From Serpens gallinarum (lineage in GTDB: Bacteria > Pseudomonadota > Gammaproteobacteria > Pseudomonadales > Pseudomonadaceae), in assembly GCF_014836765.1 (NCBI RefSeq), contig NZ_JACSQG010000001.1, forward strand, positions 492,896-556,895: DNA of 64,000 bases. The letters are read 5' to 3'. The notes under the pieces were generated by a model, which was not told where the DNA came from, searched no databases, and saw nothing but the letters and a program-made list of their open reading frames with translations. Shown piece by piece: positions 29,897 through 37,926 of this stretch. How positions within the stretch are numbered: the stretch's first letter is position 1; each line of letters opens with the position of its first letter. A program made the translations under genes and the position numbers.

Positions 29897-30757
29897 ATGC
29901 ATAGAGTTTCACCCACACGCCTGCGTGAGGCCTTTCGCGCCCTGTTGAAGTCGGACGCCTGTTATCACTGCGCGTCCGTCTTTGATCCCATGTCCGCCCG
30001 CATGGCCGGCGACCTCGGGTTCGAGGCGGGCATTCTGGGTGGCTCAGTGGCCTCCCTTGAGGTGCTGGGCGCCCCGGATATCGCGTTGATTACCCTGACT
30101 GAATTCGTCGAACAGGCCACCCGTATTGGCCGGGTCGCCAGCCTGCCAGTGATCGCCGACGCCGACCACGGCTACGGCAATGCGCTCAACGTGATGCGCA
30201 CGGTGACCGAGCTGGAGCATTGCGGTATCGCCGCGCTGACCATCGAAGACACGATTCTGCCGGCCCGCTTCGGCGGCAAGGCCGTTGACCTGATCGGCAT
30301 CGACGAAGCCGTCGGCAAGTTGCGCGCGGCACTGGAGGCGCGTATCGATCCGACGTTCAGCATCCTGGCGCGCACCAATGCCGGCAGCGGCCTTGAAGAA
30401 ACCATCGCCCGCGCCCAGGCCTACCAGGCCACCGGGGTCGATGGAATTTGCCTGGTCGGCATCGAGGATTTCGATCACCTGGAGCAGATCGCCCCACACA
30501 TCGACGGCCCGTTGATGCTGATCACCTATGGCAACCCCAAGTTGCGCGACAGCGACCGCCTGGCGAGCCTCGGCGTGCGCATCGTGGTCGACGGTCACAC
30601 CGCCTACTACGCCGCGCTTAAGGCGACCTACGATTGCTTGCGCGAACAGCGCCAGATCGCCACGGGCGAGCTCGGCCCCAAGGCCCTGGTGGCCAAGTAC
30701 TCCGACGCTGACCAATATCGGGCCTGGGCCCGGGACTTTCTCCATCTCAAAGACTGA
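29897..30757 (+). CDS. Oxaloacetate decarboxylase (PEP mutase/isocitrate lyase superfamily)
   Basis: Cytosolic TIM-barrel enzyme of 286 aa. It belongs to the Pseudomonas oxaloacetate decarboxylase group of the PEP mutase/isocitrate lyase superfamily, known from P. aeruginosa PA4872, which turns oxaloacetate into pyruvate and CO2 with Mg. Visible features are [21 protein letters not shown] in two parts near the N-terminus, the metal-binding [16 protein letters not shown], and the [12 protein letters not shown] loop. ARTNAG and [11 protein letters not shown] follow. GAGAAG lies seven bases before ATG 29897. An inverted repeat follows the stop. Confidence 0.9.
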   Translation: MHRVSPTRLREAFRALLKSDACYHCASVFDPMSARMAGDLGFEAGILGGSVASLEVLGAPDIALITLTEFVEQATRIGRVASLPVIADADHGYGNALNVMRTVTELEHCGIAALTIEDTILPARFGGKAVDLIGIDEAVGKLRAALEARIDPTFSILARTNAGSGLEETIARAQAYQATGVDGICLVGIEDFDHLEQIAPHIDGPLMLITYGNPKLRDSDRLASLGVRIVVDGHTAYYAALKATYDCLREQRQIATGELGPKALVAKYSDADQYRAWARDFLHLKD

Positions 30758-30796
30758 GCAGTCCACAAGGCCAGGACTAGACCCGGCAGAAGAGTT

Positions 30797-30833
30797 GGCG
30801 GAGCGAGTGCGCGGGTTCGGCGCTCGCTCCGCC
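30797..30833 (+). terminator. Inverted repeat, possible terminator
   Basis: GGCGGAGCGAG and CTCGCTCCGCC form a perfect 11-bp stem around a 15-base loop, 39 bases after the oxaloacetate decarboxylase stop. There is no T-run, only TTGCGG, so termination would be weak or factor-dependent. Confidence 0.4.
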
Positions 30834-30897
30834 TTGCGGCCGGGCTTGGGTGTCGGTCGAAGCGGGTTGCCGCTGAGTTTGGTGCACTCGACTTTAG

Positions 30898-31029
30898 GTG
30901 GAGAACATCTCCGGATCGACGGTGGCCATTGCCCGCAGCGGTCGCACGGAAGCTGACGCGGGGCTGACCCAGGTAGTGGCCGACACCGCGCGCGCCATGC
31001 ATGCGTTGGTGGAACGCTTTAATCGATAG
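30898..31029 (+). pseudogene. Possible remnant of a chemoreceptor (MCP) C-terminus
   Basis: An open stretch between TAG codons encodes 43 residues: VENISGSTVAIARSGRTE, then ADAGLTQVVADTARAMHALV and ERFNR before the stop. The composition and the final ALVERFxx match the end of the signalling domain of methyl-accepting chemotaxis proteins. No upstream MCP sequence remains in any frame, so this would be a gene tail left after deletion. The similarity is judged by eye and could be chance. Confidence 0.35.
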
Positions 31030-31154
31030 ATGACGTTCCGATGCGTGGCCAGAGTTTTCTGGCCATGCAAAACGGTGGTGGCGCTCGCAGCCTAGGCGTC
31101 TTGAAGACCTGATGGGGTACACTGCGCCCCCCGCTCGTAGCCACAGATCCAGTC

Positions 31155-31790
31155 ATGTCGCGCCCCCCACGTCCCGCTGCTTCCCGTCGTCCCGCCAAGC
31201 CCGCACCACGCCGGGTGGCCAAGGCGCCGCCAGCTGAGCCGCGATTGATCCTGCTCAACAAGCCATTCGACGTGCTGACCCAGTTCAACGACGACCAAGG
31301 CCGCGCCACACTCAAGGACTTTGTGCCGGTGCCGGGTGTCTATCCGGCGGGGCGACTGGATCGTGACAGTGAGGGCCTGTTGCTGCTGACCAACGATGGA
31401 CGCCTGCAGGCGCGCATCGCCGACCCGAAACACAAGCTGGCGAAAACCTACTGGGTGCAAGTGGAAGGCGAGCCGAGCGAGGAGCAGCTGCAGCGTCTGC
31501 GCGACGGTGTGACATTGAATGATGGGCCGACTCTGCCGGCTGAAGCGCGGCAGATCGAGACGCCGCATTTGTGGGAGCGCAATCCGCCGGTGCGTTTTCG
31601 CCAGAGCATTCCCACCGCCTGGCTGGAGCTGGTGATTCGCGAAGGGCGCAACCGTCAGGTACGGCGCATGACCGCCGCCGTGGGCTTGCCGACGCTACGC
31701 CTGGTGCGGGTACGCATCGGCCCTTGGGAACTGGAGGGCTTGCAGCCCGGCGAGTGGCGAGAAGTGCCGGCGCAGCTGAGTCGCAACTGA
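31155..31790 (+). CDS. rluE: 23S rRNA pseudouridine synthase RluE
   Basis: Makes pseudouridine 2457 in 23S rRNA. It is an RsuA/RluB/RluE-type enzyme of 211 aa without an S4 domain. The catalytic motif is [20 protein letters not shown], with the nucleophilic Asp in GRLDRD. Further family motifs are [11 protein letters not shown] and [19 protein letters not shown]. The first 25 residues are a basic Pro/Ala-rich tail ([17 protein letters not shown]), likely disordered and RNA-contacting. Confidence 0.92.
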   Translation: MSRPPRPAASRRPAKPAPRRVAKAPPAEPRLILLNKPFDVLTQFNDDQGRATLKDFVPVPGVYPAGRLDRDSEGLLLLTNDGRLQARIADPKHKLAKTYWVQVEGEPSEEQLQRLRDGVTLNDGPTLPAEARQIETPHLWERNPPVRFRQSIPTAWLELVIREGRNRQVRRMTAAVGLPTLRLVRVRIGPWELEGLQPGEWREVPAQLSRN

Positions 31791-31803
31791 AAGCAGCGGT
31801 CTG

Positions 31804-32016
31804 TCAGGTCTCCAGCATCAACTCGAGAACGTAGCTGATCATCGGCTTGGCCAGAAAGGCGAACAGGCACAGGCCCAGTCCCAGGAACAGGATGGCGGTG
31901 CCCAGGCGGCCGGCTTTGGAAGTCTTGGCCAAGTCCCAGATGATGAAGAACATGAACAGAATCAGCCCGCCAACCAGGACGTACATCATCAGGGCTTCGA
32001 ACTGTTCGGTTTCCAT
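31804..32016 (-). CDS. DUF2788 small membrane protein
   Basis: A 70-aa protein with two membrane helices (about 10-30, MYVLVGGLILFMFFIIWDLA, and about 40-60, AILFLGLGLCLFAFLAKPMI). It matches the DUF2788 family of Pseudomonas and relatives; function unknown. ATG 32016 follows GAGGT by five bases. It converges on rluE and lies downstream of the AsnC-family regulator. Confidence 0.8.
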   Translation of the reverse strand: METEQFEALMMYVLVGGLILFMFFIIWDLAKTSKAGRLGTAILFLGLGLCLFAFLAKPMISYVLELMLET

Positions 32017-32121
32017 GGGGACCTCGTATAGGGGAATAGGATCGGGACGGCGCGGATTATACGCCTCTTGTTCGGCGCCGGGGCAGGCAGTCCCTCTGCC
32101 CGCCACCATGGGCTTGGGTAT

Positions 32122-32601
32122 TCAGCCGCGCAAATGGTTGAGCGGCATCTCGGTGCTGCTCACCACCTGCTCGAGAACAAAACTGGATCGCACGCTGGTC
32201 ACCCCTTCAATACGTGTCAGCGTGCCGAGCAGGAATTTCTGATAGTGGTCCATGTCCGGTATCACTACCTTGAGTTGATAGTCGGCATCCATGCCGGTCA
32301 CCAGGCTGCACTCGAGCACCTCCGGGCACTGGCGGATCACCTCCTTGAAATGATCGAAACGTTCCGGCGTGTGCCGGTCCATGCCGATCAGCACATGAGC
32401 CGTGAGGGTCAGGCCGAGCTTCTTGCGATCCAACAGGGCTACCTGGCGCAAGATGTAGCCGTCGTCTTCCAATTGCTTGACGCGTCGCGAGCAGGGCGAG
32501 GGGGACAGGCCGATGCGTTCGGCCAGTTCCTGGTTGGAGATGCGCGCGTCGCGTTGCAGTTCGGCGAGGATGCGCAGGTCGTAGCGGTCGAGGGTACTCA
32601 T
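32122..32601 (-). CDS. Lrp/AsnC family transcriptional regulator
   Basis: Leucine-responsive-type regulator of 159 aa. An N-terminal winged HTH (LDRYDLRILAELQRDARISN, then LAERIGLSPSPCSRRVKQLE) is followed by a RAM/AsnC ligand-binding domain (about 65-150, GMDADYQLKVVIPDMDHYQK). Such proteins assemble as octamers and sense amino acids. ATG 32601 gives the canonical MSTLDRYD start. The upstream region carries TATTGCGCAATA-type palindromes and no divergent protein gene, so self-control is the clearest prediction. Confidence 0.93.
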   Translation of the reverse strand: MSTLDRYDLRILAELQRDARISNQELAERIGLSPSPCSRRVKQLEDDGYILRQVALLDRKKLGLTLTAHVLIGMDRHTPERFDHFKEVIRQCPEVLECSLVTGMDADYQLKVVIPDMDHYQKFLLGTLTRIEGVTSVRSSFVLEQVVSSTEMPLNHLRG

Positions 32602-32653
32602 GATGGGTCGGTCCTTGGGGCAAATTGCTCGAAATGGAGTGATATTCAACAAA

Positions 32654-32665
32654 TATTGCGCAATA
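32654..32665. promoter_or_regulatory. Lrp/AsnC-type operator candidate
   Basis: TATTGCGCAATA is a perfect 12-base palindrome 53 bases before the regulator start. A related TTGTCGCGCAA lies about 18 bases further and TTTGCAA follows. Repeated, evenly spaced sites of this shape are typical targets of Lrp-family octamers. Confidence 0.45.
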
Positions 32666-32689
32666 GACCGTTTGTCGCGCAAGGTTTGC

Positions 32690-32921
32690 AATCACTTTGT
32701 GCGGCCGAGGGCGTAAGCTTGTTCTCACATTCAAAGCCCGGACCGTCCAGCAGCGTGCCCAATCAGGCGCGCCGTAGCCACCGATCCTTACCGGATTAGA
32801 TGTGGCAGCCGGGTGCGCATCGCCCAACCAGGTGAGCGGAACGAGCGGCGTTACCCACGCCCGAAGCGGACCAGGATTCCCAAAAAGGGAGGCCGGAGTC
32901 ATTCCGGCCTCCCTTTTTGGG
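32690..32921 (+). ncRNA. Candidate structured small RNA ending in a strong terminator
   Basis: No open frame fits this plus-strand stretch, yet it ends in a 19-bp terminator. The middle can fold: GCGCGCC (about 32768-32774) pairs with GGTGCGC (about 32812-32818), and GCCAC pairs with GTGGC inside it. ATCC and GGAT close an inner loop, and GGTGA can pair with TTACC further on. I cannot match it to a named RNA family, and no strong promoter is evident, so the 5' end is a guess. It may instead be an untranslated remnant of a lost divergent gene. Confidence 0.3.
32879..32921. terminator. Strong bidirectional terminator
   Basis: A perfect 19-bp inverted repeat (left arm 32879-32897, right arm 32903-32921) around the loop GTCAT. 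Each arm contains AAAAAGGGAGG or its complement, so both strands end in T5 inside the stem; GTTTT follows on the plus strand. It stops plus-strand transcription from the gap and minus-strand transcription downstream of the cation efflux gene. Confidence 0.85.
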
Positions 32922-32946
32922 TTTTAGAGGCTGTGATTTAACGGCG

Positions 32947-33843
32947 CTAGACTTGTGCCGACTCTTGACCCACTTCTTCTGGGTCGGCATGCACCAGCAC
33001 TTCGGCACGCGGGTACTGGCTGTGGATGGCCTGTTCTACTGCGACGCATAAGTCGTGGGCGCGGGACAGGGGCAGGTCGCCGGGCAGCTCCAGATGCAGC
33101 TGGACGAACCAGTGGGTGCCGGACACCCGGGTGCGCAGGTCGTGGGCACCAAGGACGCCGGGCACGGCGCACGCCAAGGCATGCATATGTTCGCTGATAG
33201 TCGGCGGCAGCTCTTCGTCCATCAGCACGGAGGCGGCTTCGCGAACGATGCTGTAGGCGCTCCACAGGATGTACAAGGCTATACCGACACCAAACAGCGC
33301 ATCGGCGCGCTGCCAGCCTACGGCGGCGAGTATCAGGGCGAGCAGGATACTGGTATTGAGCAGCAGGTCGGAACGGTAGTGCAGCGAGTCGGCCTGGATG
33401 GCGGTTGAGCCGGTGATGCGTACCACGCGCCGCTGAAAACGCAGCAGCACGCCGGTCAGTACCAGTGACAGGACAATGACCGCGATGCCCAGGTGGGTGT
33501 GTTCCAGTGGCTGGGGATGCAGCAACCGGTCGATCGCCTGGCTGCCCACCAGCAGCGCGCTGGCGCCAATGAACAGCGCCTGGCCGAGACCGGCCAGGGC
33601 TTCGGCCTTCCCGTGACCGTAGCGGTGGTCATCATCAGCCGGTCGCAACGCGTACTGCACGGCCAGCAGATTGAGCAGCGAGGCGGCGCCATCCAGCAGC
33701 GAGTCGGTCAGCCCCGCCAGCAAGCTGACCGAGCCACTCTGCCACCAGGCCAGCGCCTTGGCCGCCGCCAGGAACAGGGCGGTCGCCAGCGCGGCGCGGG
33801 TGGCCAGGCGCATCAGCCGGGCATGATCGTCACGTACGGCCAT
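32947..33843 (-). CDS. Cation diffusion facilitator family transporter
   Basis: Inner-membrane proton-coupled divalent metal exporter of the CDF family, FieF/YiiP-like (298 aa). Six membrane helices lie in residues about 12-205. Metal-site motifs are LLAGLTDSLLDGAASL in helix 2, DDDHRYGHGKAEALA after it, and SLHYRSDLLLNTSILLA in helix 5. The C-terminal cytoplasmic domain (about 210-295) has HDLRTRVSGTHWFVQLHLEL. The His/Asp pattern suits Zn, Fe or Cd; the ion is not certain. It is downstream of a lipoprotein gene on the same strand. Confidence 0.93.
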   Translation of the reverse strand: MAVRDDHARLMRLATRAALATALFLAAAKALAWWQSGSVSLLAGLTDSLLDGAASLLNLLAVQYALRPADDDHRYGHGKAEALAGLGQALFIGASALLVGSQAIDRLLHPQPLEHTHLGIAVIVLSLVLTGVLLRFQRRVVRITGSTAIQADSLHYRSDLLLNTSILLALILAAVGWQRADALFGVGIALYILWSAYSIVREAASVLMDEELPPTISEHMHALACAVPGVLGAHDLRTRVSGTHWFVQLHLELPGDLPLSRAHDLCVAVEQAIHSQYPRAEVLVHADPEEVGQESAQV

Positions 33844-33863
33844 GGCAGGGCGAGCTCCTAACC

Positions 33864-34280
33864 TTACGCCGCCGGAGACAGGCCGTAGGCGGCCAGCTGT
33901 TCCGGGCCGCCGCGCGATTCGATCAGCTGCGGATGGTCCAAGGGCAGATCATGACCGGTAGCCTCGAGTATCAGCGCGCGAAGTTTGGCTTTGTCCACCT
34001 GGCCATCGGCATCGAGGGTGTCCTGCAGGGACTGCGGTGCCAGGGAGTAGGTGCCGTCTGGGAGGTAAATGGCGCCGGTGGCGAAGTCGACACCCAGGGC
34101 GATCAGCCCCGGCAACACATAGAACAGAATGCCGACGGCATCCAGAAGGAAGATCGCCGGATCGATCTTGCCATCGATCTGCCCGCGCCGCTCCGGATAA
34201 AACAGCGTGCCGCAGGCTGTGAGCTGGGTGAACAGGGCACCGGCCAGGGCACCGCATAACAGGCGAGAGGGAATACGCAT
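33864..34280 (-). CDS. Conserved lipoprotein of unknown function
   Basis: A 138-aa predicted lipoprotein. The leader MRIPSRLLCGALAGALFTQL ends in a lipobox (LTACGTL, Cys about 23). After it comes QIDGKIDPAIFLLDAVGIL and a hydrophobic stretch FYVLPGLIALGVDFATG, so the mature part may also touch the membrane. The C-terminal half is soluble and acidic (DADGQVDKAKLRALILEATG). ATG 34280 follows GGAGGT by three to four bases; the open frame extends much further upstream without support. Role unknown. It is divergent from hrpB and upstream of the cation efflux gene. Confidence 0.75.
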   Translation of the reverse strand: MRIPSRLLCGALAGALFTQLTACGTLFYPERRGQIDGKIDPAIFLLDAVGILFYVLPGLIALGVDFATGAIYLPDGTYSLAPQSLQDTLDADGQVDKAKLRALILEATGHDLPLDHPQLIESRGGPEQLAAYGLSPAA

Positions 34281-34415
34281 GGAACCTCCAGGGCGAAGTG
34301 GCGCCACTCTATCGCAAGCGGCGTAACAATATCGGGATGCGGTCAAGATACGCCAGTAATAGACCGGCGCGGAGCAAGGAAGGTTGTGCACAGGGTTGGC
34401 TCGCGCCGTCTCCTT

Positions 34416-34421
34416 TATAAT
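34416..34421 (+). promoter_or_regulatory. Candidate -10 element for hrpB
   Basis: A consensus TATAAT 28 bases before the hrpB start. The best -35-like hexamer, TTGGCT, is only 14 bases upstream, so the promoter assignment is tentative. Confidence 0.35.
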
Positions 34422-34448
34422 CGCCGCCCCGAACACGAGCCCTGATCC

Positions 34449-36959
34449 ATGCAGTCGTTACCCATCGATGCCGTATTGCCTAACCTGCGCGCCGCGCTGG
34501 CCACCCGAGACGAAACGGTACTGGAAGCGCCGCCCGGCGCCGGCAAAACCACACGCGTGCCACTGGCCTTGCTCGATGAACCCTGGCTGGCAGGGCAGAG
34601 CATCCTGATGCTCGAGCCGCGCCGGTTGGCTGCCCGTGCCGCCGCCGAGCGGCTGGCCAGCGAACTGGGCGAAGCGGTTGGCGAGACGGTGGGCTATCGC
34701 ATTCGCCTGGACAGCAAGGTCGGGCCGCGCACGCGGATCGAGGTGGTCACCGAAGGGATTCTCACTCGCCGGCTGCAGAGCGATCCGGCGCTGGAAGGCG
34801 TTGGCCTGGTGATCTTCGATGAATTTCACGAACGCAGCCTGGATGCCGACCTGGCCCTGGCGCTGTGCCTGAACGGCCGTGCGTTGCTGCGCGACACACC
34901 GCTGAAAATCCTGGTGATGTCCGCGACCCTGGAAGGCGAACGCCTGGCCAGACTGCTTGACGACGCGCCCATCGTGCGCAGCGAAGGGCGCATGTTTCCG
35001 GTGGCAATGCGCTGGGGTCGTGCAACCCAGCCTGGCGAATTCATCGAGCCACGGGTGATGTCCACCGTGTTGCAGGCGTTGGATGAGGAGTCCGGCAGCC
35101 TGTTGGTGTTTCTGCCGGGCCAGGCGGAGATTCGCCGAGTCGCCGAGCAGTTGGCCGACAGCCTGGCGGGTTACCCGGACGTGTTGCTCTGCCCGCTGCA
35201 TGGCGAACTCGAACTGAGCGCCCAGCGCGCCGCCATCGAGCCGGCGCCTCAGGGCAAACGCAAAGTGGTGCTGGCCACCAATATTGCCGAAACCAGCCTG
35301 ACCATCGACGGCGTGCGCGTGGTGATCGACGCCGGGCTGGCGCGGGTGCCGCGCTTCGATCCGGGCACCGGCATGACTCGCCTGGCGACCCAGCGCATCT
35401 CGCGGGCCAGCGCCACCCAGCGCGCCGGACGCGCCGGACGTCTAGAGCCCGGCGTGTGCTACCGGTTGTGGAGCGAAACCCAGCATGAGCAGCTGAGCGC
35501 CCATGACAGCCCGGAAATGCTCCAGGCCGATCTGGCCGGCCTGGCCCTGCAATTGGCGCGCTGGGGCGTCGCGCCGCAGGAATTGAGCTGGCTGGATGCG
35601 CCACCCGGCGCCGCGTATGCCCAGGCGCGCGAACTGCTGGCGCGCCTCGGTGCCTTCCAGGCCAACGGCAGCCTGAACAGCCACGGCCAGGCACTGGCCG
35701 AATTGCCGGCGCACCCGCGTATTGCCCATCTGTTGTTGCGCGGCCACGCATTGGGGCTGACGGAGCTGGCCTGTCAGCTGGCCGCATTGCTAGGCGAGCG
35801 GGACATTGCCCGCGGCGTAGGCGCCGACCTGCAGAGCCGCCTGGCGCTGTTGAGCGGCGAAGTGCGCGGCGGCAGTCGCGGCGGGTTGCAGCGCATTCGT
35901 CAGTTGGCCCGCCAATACCGGCAACAGCTGCGCGGCACGCCCGGCGAAGCCGTGGCCAACCCCGAGCATCCTCGCTGGCCCGGCGCGCTGCTGGCGTTTG
36001 CCTACCCGGATCGCGTCGCCCATCAGCGCCGCGCCGGGGGCGGTGATTACCGCCTGGCCAACGGCCGCGCCGCGCAGTTCGGCGAGCCGGATGCGCTGAT
36101 GAAGCACGAGTGGCTGGTGATTGCCGACCTGGGCAGCCGTCAGGGGCAGCGCGAGGAGCGCATCTACTTGGCCGCCGAGCTTGATCCGACGTTGTTTGAT
36201 TCGGTGCTTGGCGAGCTGGTGAGCGATCAGAACGTGCTCGACTGGGACGAACGTGAAGGGGTGCTGCGCGCCGAGCGCCAGCGACGGATCGGCGAGCTGG
36301 TGCTCAGTCGCGAACCACTGAGCGGTCTGAATGAGGCCGCGCGGGTGACTGCCCTGGTCGAGCTGGTGCGCCGCAAGGGGCTGGAGCTGTTGCCGTGGAC
36401 GCCGGAGCTGCGCCAATGGCAGGCGCGGGTGACGCTGTTGCGCGCTCTGGATCTGGAACAAGGTGGTGAAAGCCAATGGCCCGATGTGTCCGATGCGGCG
36501 CTGCTGGCAAGCCTGGCGGACTGGCTGGGGCCATATCTGGGCAAGGTCAGCCGCCTCAGCCATTTCGCCAACCTCGATCTGTCATCGATCCTGCACAACC
36601 TGCTGCCCTGGCCGCTGCCGCAGCGCCTCGATGAACTGGCGCCCAAGTCTTTGACGGTGCCCTCCGGCTCACAGATCCGCATTGACTACAGTGAGTCGCC
36701 GCCGGTGCTGGCGGTGCGGCTGCAAGAGCTGTTCGGCCTGGCGGCTACGCCGCGTATTGCGGGCGGACGGCTCGGCCTCAAGCTGCACCTGTTGTCGCCG
36801 GCGCGGCGCCCCGTGCAAGTCACCCAGGATCTGGCGAGCTTCTGGGCCAACACCTATGTCGAGGTGAAGAAAGACCTCAAGGGACGTTATCCCAAGCATT
36901 ATTGGCCCGACGATCCCCTGATCGCCGAACCCACGGCGCGGGCCAAGCCGCGGCGGTAG
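34449..36959 (+). CDS. hrpB: ATP-dependent RNA helicase HrpB
   Basis: DEAH-type helicase of 836 aa. Motif I is APPGAGKTTRVPLALL (about 29-44), motif II DEFHERSLD (DEFH in place of DEAH), motif III SATLEG, and motif VI QRAGRAGRLEPG. An HA2-type domain follows, and then the HrpB C-terminal domain (about 690-825, SLTVPSGSQIRIDYSE, then VTQDLASFWANTYVEVKKDL). The target RNA of HrpB is not well defined; roles in mRNA processing and envelope integrity have been suggested. The length is normal and the gene is transcribed alone, divergent from the lipoprotein gene. Confidence 0.95.
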   Translation: MQSLPIDAVLPNLRAALATRDETVLEAPPGAGKTTRVPLALLDEPWLAGQSILMLEPRRLAARAAAERLASELGEAVGETVGYRIRLDSKVGPRTRIEVVTEGILTRRLQSDPALEGVGLVIFDEFHERSLDADLALALCLNGRALLRDTPLKILVMSATLEGERLARLLDDAPIVRSEGRMFPVAMRWGRATQPGEFIEPRVMSTVLQALDEESGSLLVFLPGQAEIRRVAEQLADSLAGYPDVLLCPLHGELELSAQRAAIEPAPQGKRKVVLATNIAETSLTIDGVRVVIDAGLARVPRFDPGTGMTRLATQRISRASATQRAGRAGRLEPGVCYRLWSETQHEQLSAHDSPEMLQADLAGLALQLARWGVAPQELSWLDAPPGAAYAQARELLARLGAFQANGSLNSHGQALAELPAHPRIAHLLLRGHALGLTELACQLAALLGERDIARGVGADLQSRLALLSGEVRGGSRGGLQRIRQLARQYRQQLRGTPGEAVANPEHPRWPGALLAFAYPDRVAHQRRAGGGDYRLANGRAAQFGEPDALMKHEWLVIADLGSRQGQREERIYLAAELDPTLFDSVLGELVSDQNVLDWDEREGVLRAERQRRIGELVLSREPLSGLNEAARVTALVELVRRKGLELLPWTPELRQWQARVTLLRALDLEQGGESQWPDVSDAALLASLADWLGPYLGKVSRLSHFANLDLSSILHNLLPWPLPQRLDELAPKSLTVPSGSQIRIDYSESPPVLAVRLQELFGLAATPRIAGGRLGLKLHLLSPARRPVQVTQDLASFWANTYVEVKKDLKGRYPKHYWPDDPLIAEPTARAKPRR

Positions 36960-37089
36960 GGGCTGAAGTCCCTACCTCGGGCCGAACCTTTTGCCCGGAC
37001 ACGCCCAGATCGGCGCGCCTACCATGCTTCGTGTCACCTACCAATGCCTTGTCTATGCTGCTGGCAAGCCAATAGCCGAGGTGGCGCGC

Positions 37090-37914
37090 ATGTACCGCAA
37101 GGTGTTTGCCAGCAAGGTTTTCGAGCGCAAGGTGGTGCTGATTACCGGGGGTTGTTCGGGCATCGGCCGGGCGCTGGTGCTGCGTTTTGCTCAGGCGGGT
37201 GCGCGGCTGGTGATTGTGGATATCGACAGCGAAGGGCTGGAGGCGCTGCTCCAGTACTTGCGCGATCACCACAACTGCGATGCGCTGGGGCTGCACTGCG
37301 ATGTCGCCGATGCCGGCGCGGTGGAGCGGGTGATGGCTCAGGTGCTGGAGCGCTGCGGCGGCATCGATGTGCTGATCAACAACGCCGGCATCACCCAGCG
37401 CAGCCGGTTTGCCGACACGCCGCGCGAGGTGTTCGAACGGGTCATGGCGGTCAACTATTTCGGCGCGCTGTACTGCACCCAGGCGGCGCTGCCCAGCCTG
37501 CTGGCGCGTCAGGGGCAGGTCATCGTGCTTAGCTCACTGTCCGGCTTCGTGCCGCTGCATTACCGCGCCGCCTACAACGCCAGCAAGCATGCCCTGCACG
37601 GTTTGTTCGACACCTTGCGCCACGAGCTGGAAGGCTCCGGGGTCAATGTCATGCTGGTCTGCCCGGGTTTCACCGCCACCGACATGCACCGCAATGCCTT
37701 GGAAGGCGACGGCGCGGTCCAGGCGCAACCAGCATTGAGTATCGGCAAGGTGGCCTCGGCCCAGGATGTGGCCGAAGCGATCTACCGGGCAGCACTGAAA
37801 CGTCGGAGCCTGCTGGTGCTGTCCAATGTGGGCTGGCGCGGCCAGCTGCTGGCGCGCTGGTTTCCCCGGCTGTTTGAGCGATTGGTATTGCCGGAGCCGA
37901 GTCGTTCGCGCTGA
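37090..37914 (+). CDS. Short-chain dehydrogenase/reductase
   Basis: NAD(P)-dependent oxidoreductase of the classical SDR family (274 aa from ATG 37090). The Rossmann motif is TGGCSGIGRAL (about 19-29), the NNAG motif INNAGITQRS, the catalytic Ser in VLSSLSGFVPLHY and the YxxxK pair in YNASKHALHG. ATG 37090 follows GAGGT by eight bases and gives MYRKVFASKVFERKVVLITG; the open frame to 36991 adds 33 unsupported residues. Substrate unknown. It converges on the YciC-like gene with 12 bases between stops. Confidence 0.9.
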   Translation: MYRKVFASKVFERKVVLITGGCSGIGRALVLRFAQAGARLVIVDIDSEGLEALLQYLRDHHNCDALGLHCDVADAGAVERVMAQVLERCGGIDVLINNAGITQRSRFADTPREVFERVMAVNYFGALYCTQAALPSLLARQGQVIVLSSLSGFVPLHYRAAYNASKHALHGLFDTLRHELEGSGVNVMLVCPGFTATDMHRNALEGDGAVQAQPALSIGKVASAQDVAEAIYRAALKRRSLLVLSNVGWRGQLLARWFPRLFERLVLPEPSRSR

Positions 37915-37926
37915 GTCCGGCCCTCG

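Larger units (their letters stand above)
30758..31154. other. Gene-poor interval with a hairpin and a gene remnant
   Basis: This gap of about 400 bases between the oxaloacetate decarboxylase gene and rluE holds no intact gene. It contains the inverted repeat at 30797-30833 and a chemoreceptor-like C-terminal remnant at 30898-31029. The last 100 bases should carry the rluE promoter. Confidence 0.6.
32602..32946. other. Intergenic region with operator-like palindromes and terminator
   Basis: The 345 bases between the AsnC-family gene and the cation efflux gene contain no credible open frame. They hold Lrp-like palindromes near the regulator start, a stretch able to fold extensively (32769-32819) and a very strong hairpin terminator (32879-32921). 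Confidence 0.6.

Noticed and set aside
29716-29904. A 62-codon plus-strand frame before the oxaloacetate decarboxylase gene
   Set aside because: It runs into the start of a well-supported gene in another frame, lacks a ribosome site and has Cys-rich, random-looking composition.
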